A DNA stretch of 64,000 bases from Ananas comosus (lineage: Eukaryota > Streptophyta > Magnoliopsida > Poales > Bromeliaceae). Position 1 is the stretch's first letter, and each line of letters begins with the position of its first letter. The stretch covers positions 14,513,422 through 14,577,421 of the forward strand of contig NC_033626.1 of the NCBI RefSeq assembly GCF_001540865.1, in the 5' to 3' direction. Under the pieces are notes generated by a model. That model was not told where the DNA came from, ran no database searches, and was given only the letters and a program-made list of their open reading frames with translations. Position numbers and translations under genes: made by a program. This document shows positions 33,131 through 45,388 of the stretch, one piece after another.

Positions 33131-36100
33131 CAATAGTCTGCTTTCGGTCAAGATTCATATGATAAAAAGGTATAAATAAGCGCTGCATATCTTAATTTCC
33201 TGTATATGTCTACTGTATATTACTATCTATTTATATTGTATTCCACTGTTGAACAGACTATCAAAATAGAGAGGAGACTTCATGGTCGATATTCAATGAA
33301 TCTGCAAGAGATGGTGTCTCGTTCCAACTCCACCACATCAACTGCTTCAGTTGAAACTCCAACTTCCAAGGTTAGCCCTAAACCACGATTTACACTTCAC
33401 TTTTGATTTGTTACCATAATATCTTGTTTTAAATGGTAAACTGCCAACCAAGAATGTGCAAAGGAAACCTAGTGATTAGTGGCTTTTGCTCTCACTAGTT
33501 ACTTTCAAGAAAAAGAAAACTTGAACGCATAAAGTTCACTCTTTTTTTTTTGTATTTTTTAAATAGCTTTTTCCTTGTATGCCATTATTTCAATCACAAG
33601 TTGGTGCCCATTTGGTTCCCCAAAATTACTTTCTTTTCTTTGCACAGGCATCTCAAATTAGTTAGCGTAAAGTTGAGATCAACAACATCCTGCAAATGAT
33701 TTGTTGAAAATGTGGAGTTCATTTTGTTCACTTGTATTATTAGGTTATTTTATTGAGTCTACCGTATTGCAATTTATGAAACATTGCAAAAGAAACTCTT
33801 TGTATTCTTTGATTTGCAAGTGAATGACCTATCAACATTGTATGCAGTCTGTTGAAGATTTAGTCAATGAGATTGCTACTCTTGAGCTAGAAGTTGTTCA
33901 TTTGGAACAGCACCTCCTCTCACTATATCGAACGGCCTTCGACCGATATTTGGTTAGCTCCCCGAGTGCTACTTACCAGGGATTCAGGCCTCATGTTAGA
34001 TATCATTCAGGAGATCCAATACAAGATTCTAAAGTTGAAATAGCACAACAGCATTCTCAACCAATAAATTCCGATCAACCGGATGAAAAAACTTTTCCAC
34101 GAAGACGTAGCCTTAGCAGAAGTAAGGAGAGCAACTTCAATTCTAAGCAATCTGGGCAATCTCCAGCTTGTGAAGTACCAGCAGTCTCAGATTATAAAAG
34201 TGTATGTTCATTTGCCTTGGATCTTTTACATACTTATCAACTGATTGATTTTCTGAAAACAACTAATATTTTTGCATCCCACTTTGCATTCCCTGTGACT
34301 GCCAAATTATTGAAACATGAAAATTGTTTGGTTCAATAGAAAAGATACAAACACAGTTTCCTGACTATGAATTCACTCAAGAAAATATTTTCTTGGTAAA
34401 TACTCTTTAACATGTTTCATAGAAAAATGTGGCAGCATTCCCTTATGAAATTTACTTTTGCAGTTAAAGCAATAAATATTATTTACCACAATCCTACCAG
34501 TTTGTAAGTTTACTTGAGGCTAAAATGTATACATTGCCAACTACGGGTAATTTGGAACAGGATCCTGAACTGTTTTTTGGGGGATTTGGACCCCTTAACT
34601 TCTATACTGCTTAACCTAACTATCTATATATCATGTTTGGCTTCTGTGACTTGTTTATTAGAATCTGTTAAATATAACTGAACTTGACTAACATTAAAAA
34701 AAAAAAAAAGAAGGCACAAAAAAGAGAACATGTTTACAGGGGGTTCGAAATAGGGTAAATATAGTTCATGGACCTGTTTGCAAGTCACTTGTAGTTGGGA
34801 GGGTTGCCATACATTTACCTTTAGTTTATAATACAGAACAGGTTATTGTGATTCATCCCCCATATCGTTCGAATCATGCAGGATCTATCAAAAATTGTCT
34901 CGGGACATTGCAGTCTTGCCGACCACCTGGGTGCTTCTATCACCGATCATGTGCCCGAGATTTCTTGTAAACTTTCTGGAGAGATAATCAGATGCATTTC
35001 TGCTATCTATTGCAAGCTTGCAAACTCACCAAATCGAGATGCAGAGCCACTGGCTTCACCCACTCCCTCCGTCTCCTCTTCAAGCACTTTTTCGCCGAAG
35101 GATACTTATGATAACTGGAGTCCCCAGTGCCACTACGAAGCCACTTCAAGTCCCCATCAATTTGAATCACTTAAATATAGAAATGGTCCATATAGTGGCA
35201 TGTTTATAATTCCAAAGATAAGCATTGATGCTGATAGATTCGGCTATGCCTCTACGATGCTGGCGAATTTCAGGTGCTTAATCAGATTACAAGTTCTTCA
35301 CCAATAATTTTATTAAGACCAACTCAAGCACTCAAAAGAAAATTCCTACTTAGATGATTTTGTTTAATTTTTGCATAACTTAGGTCACTGATACGGCATC
35401 TAGAGAAAATTGACCCAAGAAAAATGGTGCACGAGGAACAACTTGCTTTCTGGATTAATATTCACAATGCCTTACTGATGCATGTAAGGAAATTTTATCA
35501 CAAAATTATAAGATCAGTTGTTCTTTTCCGTTTAATTTTAGCTTTTGTTGTGACTTCTATGTGTAGTTTAACAATTCATGCTTTTGCAAGAGATCACAGG
35601 CATTTCTAGCTTATGGGCTTCATGACAATCAGATGAGGAGTACGTACTCAATTCTGAAGGTAGGCATAATTTGAGATCATCAATTTGTGACTTGAATGAA
35701 CCGGTGATCTTTCTCTGATTATTCTGCTGAAATCTGTCTTTCAGGCCTCATATAATGTGGGTGGGCACTCGGTAAATGCTCATGTCATTCGAAGTTCGAT
35801 CCTCGGATGCCAATCGAATCGTCCACCATTGGTATCTTTTCTTCTCCAGATTTCACTTTAGATGAGTTAAACTGGCATCCATTAGGGAACATGTGCTTTT
35901 TGGCTTGCATTCATTCTAAAGCATATTTGTTTGTGCAGTGGGTACGTGCGCTCTTATCACCAAGAAAAAGATTATCGACGCCGAATGGTAGGCATCCATA
36001 TGCTCTTCATCACCCGGAGCCACTTGCTCATTTTGCTCTCTCGACTGGAGCTTACTCAGACCCTGCTGTACAATTCTCAGTTCTCTTTAGTAGCATTATA

Positions 36101-36798
36101 TTCTTTTGCTATGACACGTTCAAACCTAAAAGAACTATAGTGCATTTTGAAATGGACACATAAATATCAAAAATTTTGATTTTATTACCAAACCTTATGG
36201 TTATTATGGTTTAGAAAATTTGTCAGATTTTGTCAGAACTAAACAGTTTCCATCAACAATGTAGAACAATCCATCAAATAATAGAATGTTCTGCTAGGTT
36301 GCAAAATACCCTTTCAAAAAACAAAAAGAATAAAGAACACTGCTAATCCTGTAGCTGAGGTACTTAGATTTAAATAATTATTAGGTTGTTGCATCCATTT
36401 CAAAATGCGCTATAGTTGAGGAAAGCTCTGTATGTTTTTACCCTTGCAATTTTGTGCTGGATTTAGATGATAAAACTGATTAAATTTCGTAGGTTCGACT
36501 GTACACAGCAAAGGGTATATATCAGGAATTGGAACTCGCAAAAACTGAGTTCATTCAAGGTAATGTCACAATCCGAAAGCGAACAAAGATCGTCCTGCCA
36601 AAGATTCTTTATTACTATGCGAAAGACACTAACCTTGAATTATGCGACATTGTGGATATGGTCTGTAAGTGCATGCCTGAGACCAGGCAAAGAGCCATTG
36701 AACAATGTCTAAGAGAAAAAATAGATAAGTGTATAGAGTGGTTACCTTATAATTCGGCTTTCACATATGTTGTGTACAGAGATTTAGCCGAACAATAA
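31689..36798 (+). CDS. MIP1-type leucine-zipper and DUF547 domain protein
   Basis: Ten coding exons: 31689-31762, 32912-32972, 33257-33370, 33848-34201, 34882-35273, 35384-35483, 35600-35659, 35745-35831, 35939-36067, 36493-36798. All junctions are GT-AG and in phase; 558 aa. Domains seen: an N-terminal coiled-coil/zipper (about residues 84-115, SVEDLVNEIATLELEVVHLEQ) matching the ternary-complex-factor MIP1 zipper, a Ser-rich linker (about 116-300), and DUF547 (about 340-480: EEQLAFWINIHNALLMHAFLAYG, NVGGHSVNAHVIRSSILGC, FALSTGAYSDPAVRLYTAKGIYQEL). A helical tail ends in YVVYRDLAEQ. Family members are widespread in plants. The molecular role of DUF547 is not established; the zipper suggests protein-protein contact, as MIP1 binds MADS-box proteins. 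The ATG at 31689 is the best supported, but a longer N-terminus from an upstream exon cannot be excluded. Converges on the MATE gene, with 418 bases between stop codons. Confidence 0.9.
33093..33127. repeat. TA microsatellite in DUF547 gene intron 2
   Basis: About 17 TA units inside the intron 32973-33256. Confidence 0.9.
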
Positions 36799-37216
36799 AG
36801 ATTGATCCTTTTTTTTATTTTGTGAAGAAAAAATACTGCAACAAATGAGTTGTGAATTCCATGCTCATATGGAGAACAAAGCTACTTTCTATCACAGTTT
36901 TGAGTGCAGAGTTTGATTACTATTGCCCATGGAGCTAGAAGAGGCATCATGACCCGATTTATTCATTTTCAAATTTTTTTCGTCAGGTAGAGTTCATCAC
37001 AAATTTGGTAAATTAACAAGCATGCAGATAAATTAACAAAAAGTCGAATCGCAAGTAAACAAATTTTCTCAGCATCAGCTTTGCTGATCCTTGTTCAGAT
37101 TACAGTCGGTCACATAGAGAAGCTGTCTCTAAACGGCTAAACAAATTTCTCAATTAAACAAAGGGAAGTCCAAAATTACCTAAGATGGATTATGCATTTA
37201 CTGATACTACATCCAT
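36799..37216. other. Convergent 3' region between DUF547 and MATE genes
   Basis: 418 bases shared by the 3' ends of two converging genes. AT-rich, with AATAAAG just after the DUF547 stop (36795-36801). Nothing else recognised. The 3' UTRs probably overlap or nearly meet. Confidence 0.6.
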
Positions 37217-39863
37217 CTAGCCTACCCATGTTGCAACTCTATCCCGTGCTAATTGTGCCTGCAAGAACAACTCAATATTAATCATATTAAAGTTAGTGAT
37301 TGCACATTTTTTTTATATAAATCCTCACCTCCTTATCCCAATCTGTCCTCCAGGTAATTACTACGAGTATAATTGTCTGCAGAAGAACTCCGAAGAGCAC
37401 ACCACCCCATATTCCCCGAAAAAAAAAAAAAGAAAAAAGAGTCGTCCTATTAGGGCTTCTAAAAGTAAGTGCTGCTGTTTTTTCTAAGGGAGAAATAAGC
37501 GCTGCATTTTTATTTTTATTTTTATTTTTTTACAATCGATGAACTGGCATGCAGCTTGCAACACTAAACTGTTAAATGCATATATAAAAGTAGTCCTTAA
37601 ATAAAAATTGCAGTAAACATGAGTGAACAATTTAAGCAACAATTACCTCCAAGCCTAAATTTAATTTGAAGCCAAGTAAAGCACCAGTTCCCAGCCCCAC
37701 CACATAGTAACAACCAAGATTAATGTAGGCTACAGTAGACTGCCAACTAGCTCCAATGGCTACCCCTGATCAGCAAAATTTAGACAGAATTTTAGAATAT
37801 CTTTAATTCAAAGAAAAGTCATCCGATCTGTTTTAACATCATAACTCGCCTGATAAAACTGGTTGTATGCTACTGAGGAAAATCGAAGCCGCCAAGAAGA
37901 AAGCAAGTTTGCTTACTTTAGCCATAACATGCTGATCCTCTGTGAATAGTGCGGGGAAATGCTCCCGTGTTGTCAGAATAATGAGCATAACGGTGGTCTG
38001 TATTGCCACCGATATCATAATCACCACCAGTACCGAGAACTTTGCGGCTTTTGGGCGCCCTGCACCTAGTTCGTTGGAGACCCTCACACTGCAAATATAA
38101 AACATAAGAGAACAGTGAAAAAGAAATGGCTAAAGTGCAGAAGGAAGCAATAATCAAATTCGCGATTTAATTTTGCAAAGAAACATGGCCAAACTGCAAA
38201 GACACACCTTACTGCTGCAACAAAGCCCAATGGGATCATGAAACTCCATCCTTCCATATTCATGCTGCGAAAGCGAAAGAAAATATATCAAAATCATGCC
38301 GATGTATAACACTTTGTTCATAAGATATGCACAGACTCGACAAGATGAGATGTATTGCAATAAAGATTTTAGCATTAGAATTGGGAAATAGAAGATGAGA
38401 TGGACCGGTAAGGGTATATACAATAACAAACGAAAAGAGAAGCAATTCTTGGTAAAACTTACCAGATGGAAGCAGCATCTACAGCAATTTCAGGGTCTTT
38501 CAGAAGTCCGGCCAGTAGAATTACTACCATCATAGTCCAATACTCCAAACTGCATATTAGTTACAGAAATATGCAAAAGTGTAAAAGATGAAGGGTCACC
38601 TACAGGACGGCAAGAGTCAAGAAATATAAGTGCCAAGAGAAAGGAACAAGCTTATACTGCACAGAATTTTGCAATCTCGTAGATATGAAGGATAATTTTA
38701 ATCCTGCTTTATTCAGGCCTAGTAATTGGCAGGTTACGTACAAATCCTTACAAATCGGAAATGACTTTTTCTAGTCCGTAGATAAATCAAAAGTTTGGCG
38801 GAGTGAGTGCCACAAGCATGAGTGATAAGTTCGACAGAAGCGTCGAATGAGAAAGAGAGCAGACCATAACATAACAGCTGAGGCGACCGAAAGCCACAAG
38901 AAATCGACCAAATCTGTCAAAGCCAGCCATGAGAAACCAGTCCAGGCGTCCCTGCATTTCCCCGAGAAAAGATAGGCTAACTGGCCAGCAACCAACAGAA
39001 ACCAGGCAAGATTGAGAGTGATTGCAGCCCCAACCAACCCCATATTAAGTTTTATGATGAAAACCCAGCTGAGAGGCAAGTGAACCGCTAAGACAGTCGC
39101 TGAAATCCCTGCCATCACCCCAACCTTGCTTTGTGCTTGGAGGAACTTCTCGATCGGGAAATCTACTGCAAAGGCGAATAGCTCAGGAATCATCCATATC
39201 GAGAATCTTCCCGCCAGTTCGGCAATCTCGTCAGTCTGACCCAGCAGCTTCAAGATCGGCGTTGCGAAGATACAGACCGTCGATAATACTAGACCCGTAA
39301 GTAGAAGAATAATCCAGGATCTCTGCAGGTAGATGCCTAGCATGTGAGGCTTTCCTGCCCCGTAGGCCTGCCCGGACAGAGTTTCCAAGGCACTCCCCAT
39401 GCCCAACTGAAATCAGAAGACGAGAAAAATGACTAAATTTTGTGCGTTCCTATCGTAGTGTCTGCGCGAACAGAGCATATAAAAGCAGCAAATGAATTGC
39501 TTACAATGTATTATTATTATTATTATTTTGGGTGAAAGGGGGTTTGGTGCGTACCATAATGCCGAAACCGATGCCGGAGATGACGAGATTCTGGAGACCG
39601 ACGGCGGCGAGCTCGAGGGTTCCGATGTGTCCCACGAGGGTCTGGGTGACCGACCCCAGCGAATACTCGAACAGAGACGTCAGTATGGCGGGCCCTGCTA
39701 TGCGCCACACCAGCTTCAACTCCCTCCACGTCTCTCCCAACCCCCATCCCCGCCATGGCCCTTTCCTCTCCACCACCTGCTCCTTCTCCTTCTCCTTCTC
39801 CTCCTCCTCCCTCCTACTCCTCGCGAGCAGAGGTGCGGCAGTTGAAGCAGAGCCTAAGCCCAT
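37217..39863 (-). CDS. MATE efflux transporter (DETOXIFICATION/DTX family)
   Basis: Eight coding exons on the minus strand: 39555-39863, 38865-39406, 38463-38549, 38208-38264, 37850-38088, 37647-37765, 37329-37415, 37217-37258; 493 aa, the usual DTX length. MATE proteins are 12-helix antiporters that export organic cations, flavonoids, hormones or xenobiotics across plasma membrane or tonoplast. Seen: an acidic/basic N-tail, first MatE half (GPAILTSLFEYSLGSVTQTLVGHIGTLELAAVGLQN, GMGSALETLSGQAYGAGK), PLSWVF, the MLCLEYW and CMNMEGW junctions, second half [69 protein letters not shown], and tail DRVATWVG. Oddities: intron 5 needs a GC donor (TCAG|GC), because the nearby GT would create a stop; exon 7 lacks an AG acceptor (TTTCGG|GGAATATGG), so correct splicing of the last helix is in doubt. 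Substrate unknown. Confidence 0.9.
37416..37646 (-). other. MATE intron 6 with no in-frame AG acceptor
   Basis: On the minus strand the family-conserved exon begins GGAATATGG (GIWGG) at 37415. It is preceded by a pyrimidine tract and CGG, where CAG is expected. The nearest upstream AGs (ending at 37447 and 37459) give 31- and 43-base extensions, both out of frame; the second also brings in a stop. The first in-frame AG downstream (CTGCAG|ACA, before 37376) would delete 13 residues of the last transmembrane helix. Confidence 0.75.
37766..37849 (-). other. GC-AG intron 5 of the MATE gene
   Basis: The donor reads TTATCAG|GCGAGT (minus strand), the acceptor GATCAG|GGGTAGCC. Using the GC donor gives [10 protein letters not shown] as in the family; using the GT four bases downstream gives an immediate TAG. 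The donor context AG|GC is the usual one for GC-AG introns. Confidence 0.8.
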
Positions 39864-40563
39864 CTCCTGCGGCTCGTGGAAATTGTGTATAGTAGTGTCC
39901 TGACCAAAGACCAGCGCTCACGAGTCAGTCGACTCTAGCTTTTTAATATTCTCGTGCTGTTGACCCTACGGAAGGTTGATGATACTCCCGACTAAATCAG
40001 TGGGGAAAGCCGAGTGGAAGCGTTCAGGCGCGATCGAAATGAGTGCCGACGTGAACGATGAAAAGGCGCAGAGGAGGAAGCAGCAGCGTTGGCAGGCCTT
40101 TGAGTCAGATAGGAGGAGAGGCTGGCAGCCTTTCGCCTATTCCGTTCTGAAACTTGTGATGGCAGCGTTTTGGGAAGATGGGACGAGAGACTGCAGCGAA
40201 TAATGTAGCTAATCTTGTGGCGTTGGATTAATTGATTTATGAATTTAAAATCCCAACGTGATGGCTTGGCGGTTTCTGCTGCAGTCTGCAACTTCGCGGA
40301 GCAGGCACCGGGTTTTGGCGGGTTAACTTTAAACCCGGTATAGAAGCCCGGGGAGTGGGCGGGGTGTGTGTGTTGGATTTTCTCCGGGCCGGGCTCGTAG
40401 TTATTCCAGCCCAACTTCACTCGGGCCGGCCGCACCGTAATCGAACCCAAACCCGCTGTCCTTCTCCGCGTCGCCCCCCGACCTGGTTCGCCATTACACC
40501 CTGCCGAGTCCGGAGTCCCTCCCAGCGCCGACTCGCTCTCGCTCTCCCATCCGATCTCTCGCC
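39864..40563. promoter_or_regulatory. Divergent promoter region between MATE and REP
   Basis: 700 bases between two start codons pointing away from each other. The REP-proximal part (40320-40560) is GC-rich and has GGGCCGG, CAGCCCAAC and related GCCCA-type motifs but no clear TATA box, which fits a housekeeping promoter. The MATE side has no clear core element. An antisense-like open frame here shows no family resemblance. Confidence 0.5.
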
Positions 40564-43500
40564 ATGGCCGAGATCTCCGCCTCTGCTTCCACTTCAGCGT
40601 CGACTCCCTCCCAAGACTACCACCCCGCCATCGACCCCGCCACCTTCGACCTCGTCGTCTCCGGCACCGGCCTCCCCGAATCCCTCCTCGCAGCCGCCGC
40701 AGCAGCCGCCGGAAAATCCGTCCTCCACCTCGATCCCAACCCCTTCTACGGGTCTCACTTCGCCTCCATCCCCCTCCCTTCCTTCTCCTCCCTCCTCTCA
40801 CCCTCCTATTCCTCCCCTTCCCCTCACTCATCCGCCGCCTCCACGCCCTCCTACGACGCGATCGATCTCCACCGTCGACCCATCTACTCCGAGATCGAGA
40901 CCTCCGGCTCCCCTCCGGAACCTTCCAGAAGCTTCCTCGTCGACCTCGCGGGGCCCAGGGTGCTCTACTGCGCCGACGCGGCGGTGGATCTGTTGCTGAG
41001 GTCGGGGGCGAGCCACCACGTCGAGTTCAAGAGCGTCGACGCCAGCCTCGTCTACTGGGAGGGCCGGCTCTCTACGGTGCCGGACTCGAGGCAGGCCATC
41101 TTCAAGGACCGGACGCTCAGCCTCGCGGAAAAGAGCCAGATGATGAGGTTCTTAAAGCTGGTGCAGGGCCACATTGCATCCGATCGCGGCGGGGCGGCGG
41201 ACGAGGGGCTCGGCAGAATCTCAGAAGAGGATTTGCTGATCCCCTTTGTGGAGTTCCTCCGGAAGCAGCGGCTTCCGCCGAAGATTAGAGCGTAGGAGCC
41301 TTTTCCTGTCCCCTCTTATCTGACTTCCTCTGCTCACACTACGTTACTTAAATTGCTTCAGTTGGACTGATTCTGATCTGCCCTGGCTCCGTACTATATT
41401 ACGCTTACCTTCTACATTGTTATCCTCTTGCTCTAAGTCTTCTCACTGTTAGGCTGATTGATTGGTGATTTTTATCCTTTTTGTAGGATTATATTGTATG
41501 CAATCGCCATGGCAGATTATGATCAAGAAATTGTAGAGTCAAACAAATTGGTCACAACAAAAGAGGGCGTCGAGACTATTGCTCTTTACTCTTCATCCAT
41601 TGGGAGGTAAGCTGCAAAACTCATATCTGATGGGTTTTGTTTTTTGATGTTGTGAGGATGGTATCATACTAGCAATACAAAGGCACTGTGGAATGTCCTG
41701 CTTCATAGAGGAGTTAAACGAATCTGTGTATCTGATACGACTTCTTTCCTGATGGTTTCCCAATTCATCATCATGTAAATTACATTTTTCATATTCGTAT
41801 GCTATTCTTAGAGATTGTGGTGGAATATTCTTCATTATGTGCAGCCTTGAATATAGGATTGTTCACTAGAATAGTTTGCAAACGGTCTGATAGCTAGGGT
41901 TTTGTTCAGTTGCTAACCTATTCAGGTCCTTGCAGAAAGTCTTGACATACGGGGTCCCATTCTTTCCACTAATATGGATAGCCTATGCCTTATGCAATGC
42001 AATCTGCAATCGATTGAATGTATTTCCATAGAGCTTTAAATATCGGAAGATGCTTACTCAGTTGATATCATGGCAGGTTTACTAACTCAGTAGGCGCATT
42101 CCTGTATCCCATGTATGGCCATGGTGAGCTACCTCAAGCCTTCTGCCGTTGTGCTGCTGTTAAAGGTGCTCTGTATGTAAGATTTTGTGGCCGCGTTCTA
42201 CCTTCGGCATAGCTTTTGCACTCTAGCTTGTGTAGTCCAATTCTTAGAGCCTCTTGGGCACGGTTTCTGTGGGTTTGGAGAGTGAGTTTGGACCTACTAG
42301 GCTGCTTGGAAGAAAAATAGCCTGTTGGGCTTCTTTGTTTCAGACAAGTATTTGCGTTGGACGTGTAATCAGAGAAGCTCCCACGTGGCAACTCTGTGGG
42401 AGTTTGTGCGCTAAAAGAGGCAGAACACAACATGCTTTCAGATAATTGATATTTCACCAAACAAAAGAGAAAAACCTTCTCAGTATTTCCCTAGACAAAA
42501 ACCTTAACCATTTTCCCCATATATTATCCTCCTTCCATCTATCTGCTGAGCACTCTACAACTTCACTTTCACCGGCCAACAGCCTGGCCAAAAGGTCCTT
42601 GTATAAAGAAAAATGACCAGAGATATTTGAATTGGATTCCAAGGACAAATATTATATTTAGATAAGAAATATTAAGGTTTTTTGCAGTCTCCTTTTTAAG
42701 ATTCTCTTTTACACTAGCTGATTTCAAATATTCACTAAAATTGTCTAGTATGCATCTACTGTCGTACTTCAACTAGTTAGTTTTTTTTTTTTTTTTTTCT
42801 TTCATTTCTTACTGCTGATTTATCCCCTCATAAATCTTTGTGTTAATGTTCTTTTCAGGTACTGCGTATGCCAGTGGTTTCCCTTCTTATTGATAGGGTA
42901 CTGATTACCATTTTAGTATTCAACCAGTCATATCTTAAGTTCTCATGGTTTTTATGCTTATAATTCTATCTTTGAACTGTACTTTTTCTCTTGTTAATTT
43001 TTCGTTATAATCAAGCCATCATGTATTGTTTATTGAGGCATATTTACACTGCTTGCTAGATAATCTGATTTCCTTGCAGTATGCTGCTATACCCTGTAAT
43101 TGTTGTCTTCATAATAACTCATCGATCCATATCTTTCTATTATTGCCAATACTTGGTATATCTAGAATTACTCCGTATATTTCTTGATCTAAAACAGTAC
43201 TTTCATTTACTATAGATCTGCCCCGTTAGTTCATAAATGATGCGCACTCTATTTTGTTATTTAATCAGGAAAAGAGTGAGTATGTAGGGGTCAGATTGGC
43301 ATCTGGTCAGGATATATTTAGCAGTCAGCTGGTAATGGAACCATCTTGTCAAGTTCCACCTTCACTCTCACTTTCTGAAGACTTAAATACATCAAGTTCT
43401 ACTGGAAATGTTGCTAGAGGAGTTTGCATAACCAGCAGTTCATTAGAACGGGATTCATCAAGCGTTCTGGTGGTTTTCCCTCCTAAATGTGAGAATTGCT

Positions 43501-44574
43501 TCCTATTTTTCATTAATATTTCCTCACATACAGGAACATTTGTTTGTCAACTTTTCCATCTAATCATTAGGGCATTTTGCTATATGCCTGTTAAGTCTAT
43601 TGCATGTGTTTTTGCTGTAGCTTTATATTCAGAACAGTTGACAACTATTCGAGTGCTGCAGTTAAGCAGCAATGTAGCAGTTTGTCCCCCTGGACTGTAA
43701 GTTCTTCTGAACCTCAGTAATGATATCAAAGAACCAGATGGATTATTTATTGTCACAGTTTTGTCTGCATTTCTTTCTGCTTGTTTAGCTTTATAGTGGA
43801 GGATATACCTAGAAGCAGTTGTGAAGAACTATTGCATTTAAATAGCATGATATTTGAAGATAAGAAGTTAAAGACTGTTCTTGTTGGACATTCCCTTTTG
43901 CAGGTTTATGGTGTATCTTTCAACACCATGCAATGATGCCATCATAGGAAAGGACTATATAAAAGCAGCAATTCATGCTCTCTTCGCTACTAATACTCTG
44001 GGTAGTTCAGAAGGTAGTGTAGAACCAAATACCGAAGATAAGGAAAGCGAAACCAGGCCAACTGTACTATGGAGCTGTGTATATGTTCAGGAGCTTGCAC
44101 AGGTACATTTGTTTCACCATGGTAATTTGGATAGTTCAGTTTGCGTGTGCAACCTTAATCTTTTATCAATATCTCATCTTTTGGCCATACTTATTAGAGA
44201 ATTGGATAGTTTGTTTCTCTTCCTAATTTTTACTGAAATTTTCAAACACTGCAGGGTTCATTTGGTCCGGTATGTTTATCTACATTGCCTGATGAGCATG
44301 TGGACTACAGGAATATAATAGAATCAACTAAAGAGGTACTGCAGGTCTACCATTTGCATATAGTTAATAGGGACTTTTGCTGCCGTATTTAACCAGTCAG
44401 AATTCTTGTGCTTAGTCATCAAATAATCTACTTTACTCATATACTTTCACTAGATTTTGGCTTATCGTGTTGCTATTTTGGCAGTTATTTTCAAAGATGT
44501 ATTCCCAGGCAGAATTCTTGCCTCAGACCTCAGAGCCAGGAGACATAGAAGACGATAATGGTTCAGCTGAATGA
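40564..44574 (+). CDS. REP: Rab escort protein (REP/GDI superfamily)
   Basis: Nine coding exons: 40564-41291, 41487-41606, 42077-42176, 42859-42897, 43269-43488, 43621-43696, 43904-44102, 44255-44335, 44485-44574; all GT-AG and in phase; 550 aa, normal for plant REP. REP presents newly made Rab GTPases to Rab geranylgeranyl transferase and delivers the prenylated Rab to membranes. Seen: the N-terminal dinucleotide-fold segment [39 protein letters not shown] split over residues 29-67, a Ser/Pro-rich insert, the second Rab-binding part [31 protein letters not shown], then [67 protein letters not shown], and [25 protein letters not shown]. An acidic C-terminus ends [16 protein letters not shown] rather than GDI because of the long inserts and this N-terminus. 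Exon 1 is very GC-rich, later exons AT-rich. Confidence 0.95.
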
Positions 44575-45388
44575 TACTCCTACATTAAAAAAGGTATAGC
44601 TGTTAGAATTTTCTACAAGAAGGGATGCTCGTATTTTATACAAATGGACCAACATGAGAATAGAGGTTCACTCGCTATGCAAATTGTACTATGCTGTAGA
44701 AGATGCTGCTTTGAGTTCTCTAAAGCTGATAGTCGGCCCTGTGTGTGTATCCAGCTGGATTTATACAACCGGGCCATTTCTGCTGCAGTATTTATACAAA
44801 TTATTCAGTGGAGCAAATTTGATTTGAGGCTTTTAGCTATAGCTGGAATTTGTAACATTACAATTTTCATATATCTTCGAATTATTTTTTTTGCTGGTCA
44901 ATCGTCAATTTGCTCGGCTGTGCTTCTACAGTTCTACTTGCCCGGTCTGTGTAATCCATATACTCCTTTTCTTCTATTGTGTTTCTCCTTGGAATCATTG
45001 TCGAACTTTCATACATATTGCCGTTATGAAGCAACCAGAAGAATGTAATGCATCTCGTTTTACCCGAGTATTTCTTTTACTTTTAGAATGCAAAAATGAA
45101 AGCAGAAACCCACAGTGGCAAATGCCTGTCGGAAAGAGCATATATCCGGTTTTGCAATTTTACAGAGCTGTAGATGGAAAGAAATCCATTAGTGGGAACT
45201 TAAACCACCACCATCAAATAATGCTGAGCGGAAGCAGAAACGATGATCAGCAAATGCCTGCCTCAAAATAAGCCGTTTTACATTTCTCCGTTCACATCAT
45301 CTTGAAACAAAATTGCTAGAATTGCTGTCCAAAAATTCTACAAACATCAAAAATAGCAGAAAAAAACTGTCCAATCAGAAGAAAGGAA
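44575..45388. other. Convergent 3' region between REP and mTERF genes
   Basis: 814 bases holding the 3' UTR of REP and that of the mTERF gene. A GTATAG donor-like site follows AAAAAAG at about 44591, so REP may have a 3' UTR intron. No coding gene recognised; open frames lack domain resemblance. Confidence 0.5.

Noticed and set aside
39992..40999. Long open frames in the MATE/REP divergent region and over REP exon 1
   Set aside because: Arg/Gly- or Pro/Ser-rich shadows in GC-rich sequence; the REP frame explains the region.
43797..43903. Alternative REP exon starting at CTTTATAGTGG
   Set aside because: It would break the frame; splicing 43696 to 43904 gives the conserved [14 protein letters not shown].
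44644..45271. Two overlapping open frames after REP
   Set aside because: They lie in the 3' region of REP, have no domain resemblance and overlap each other in different frames.
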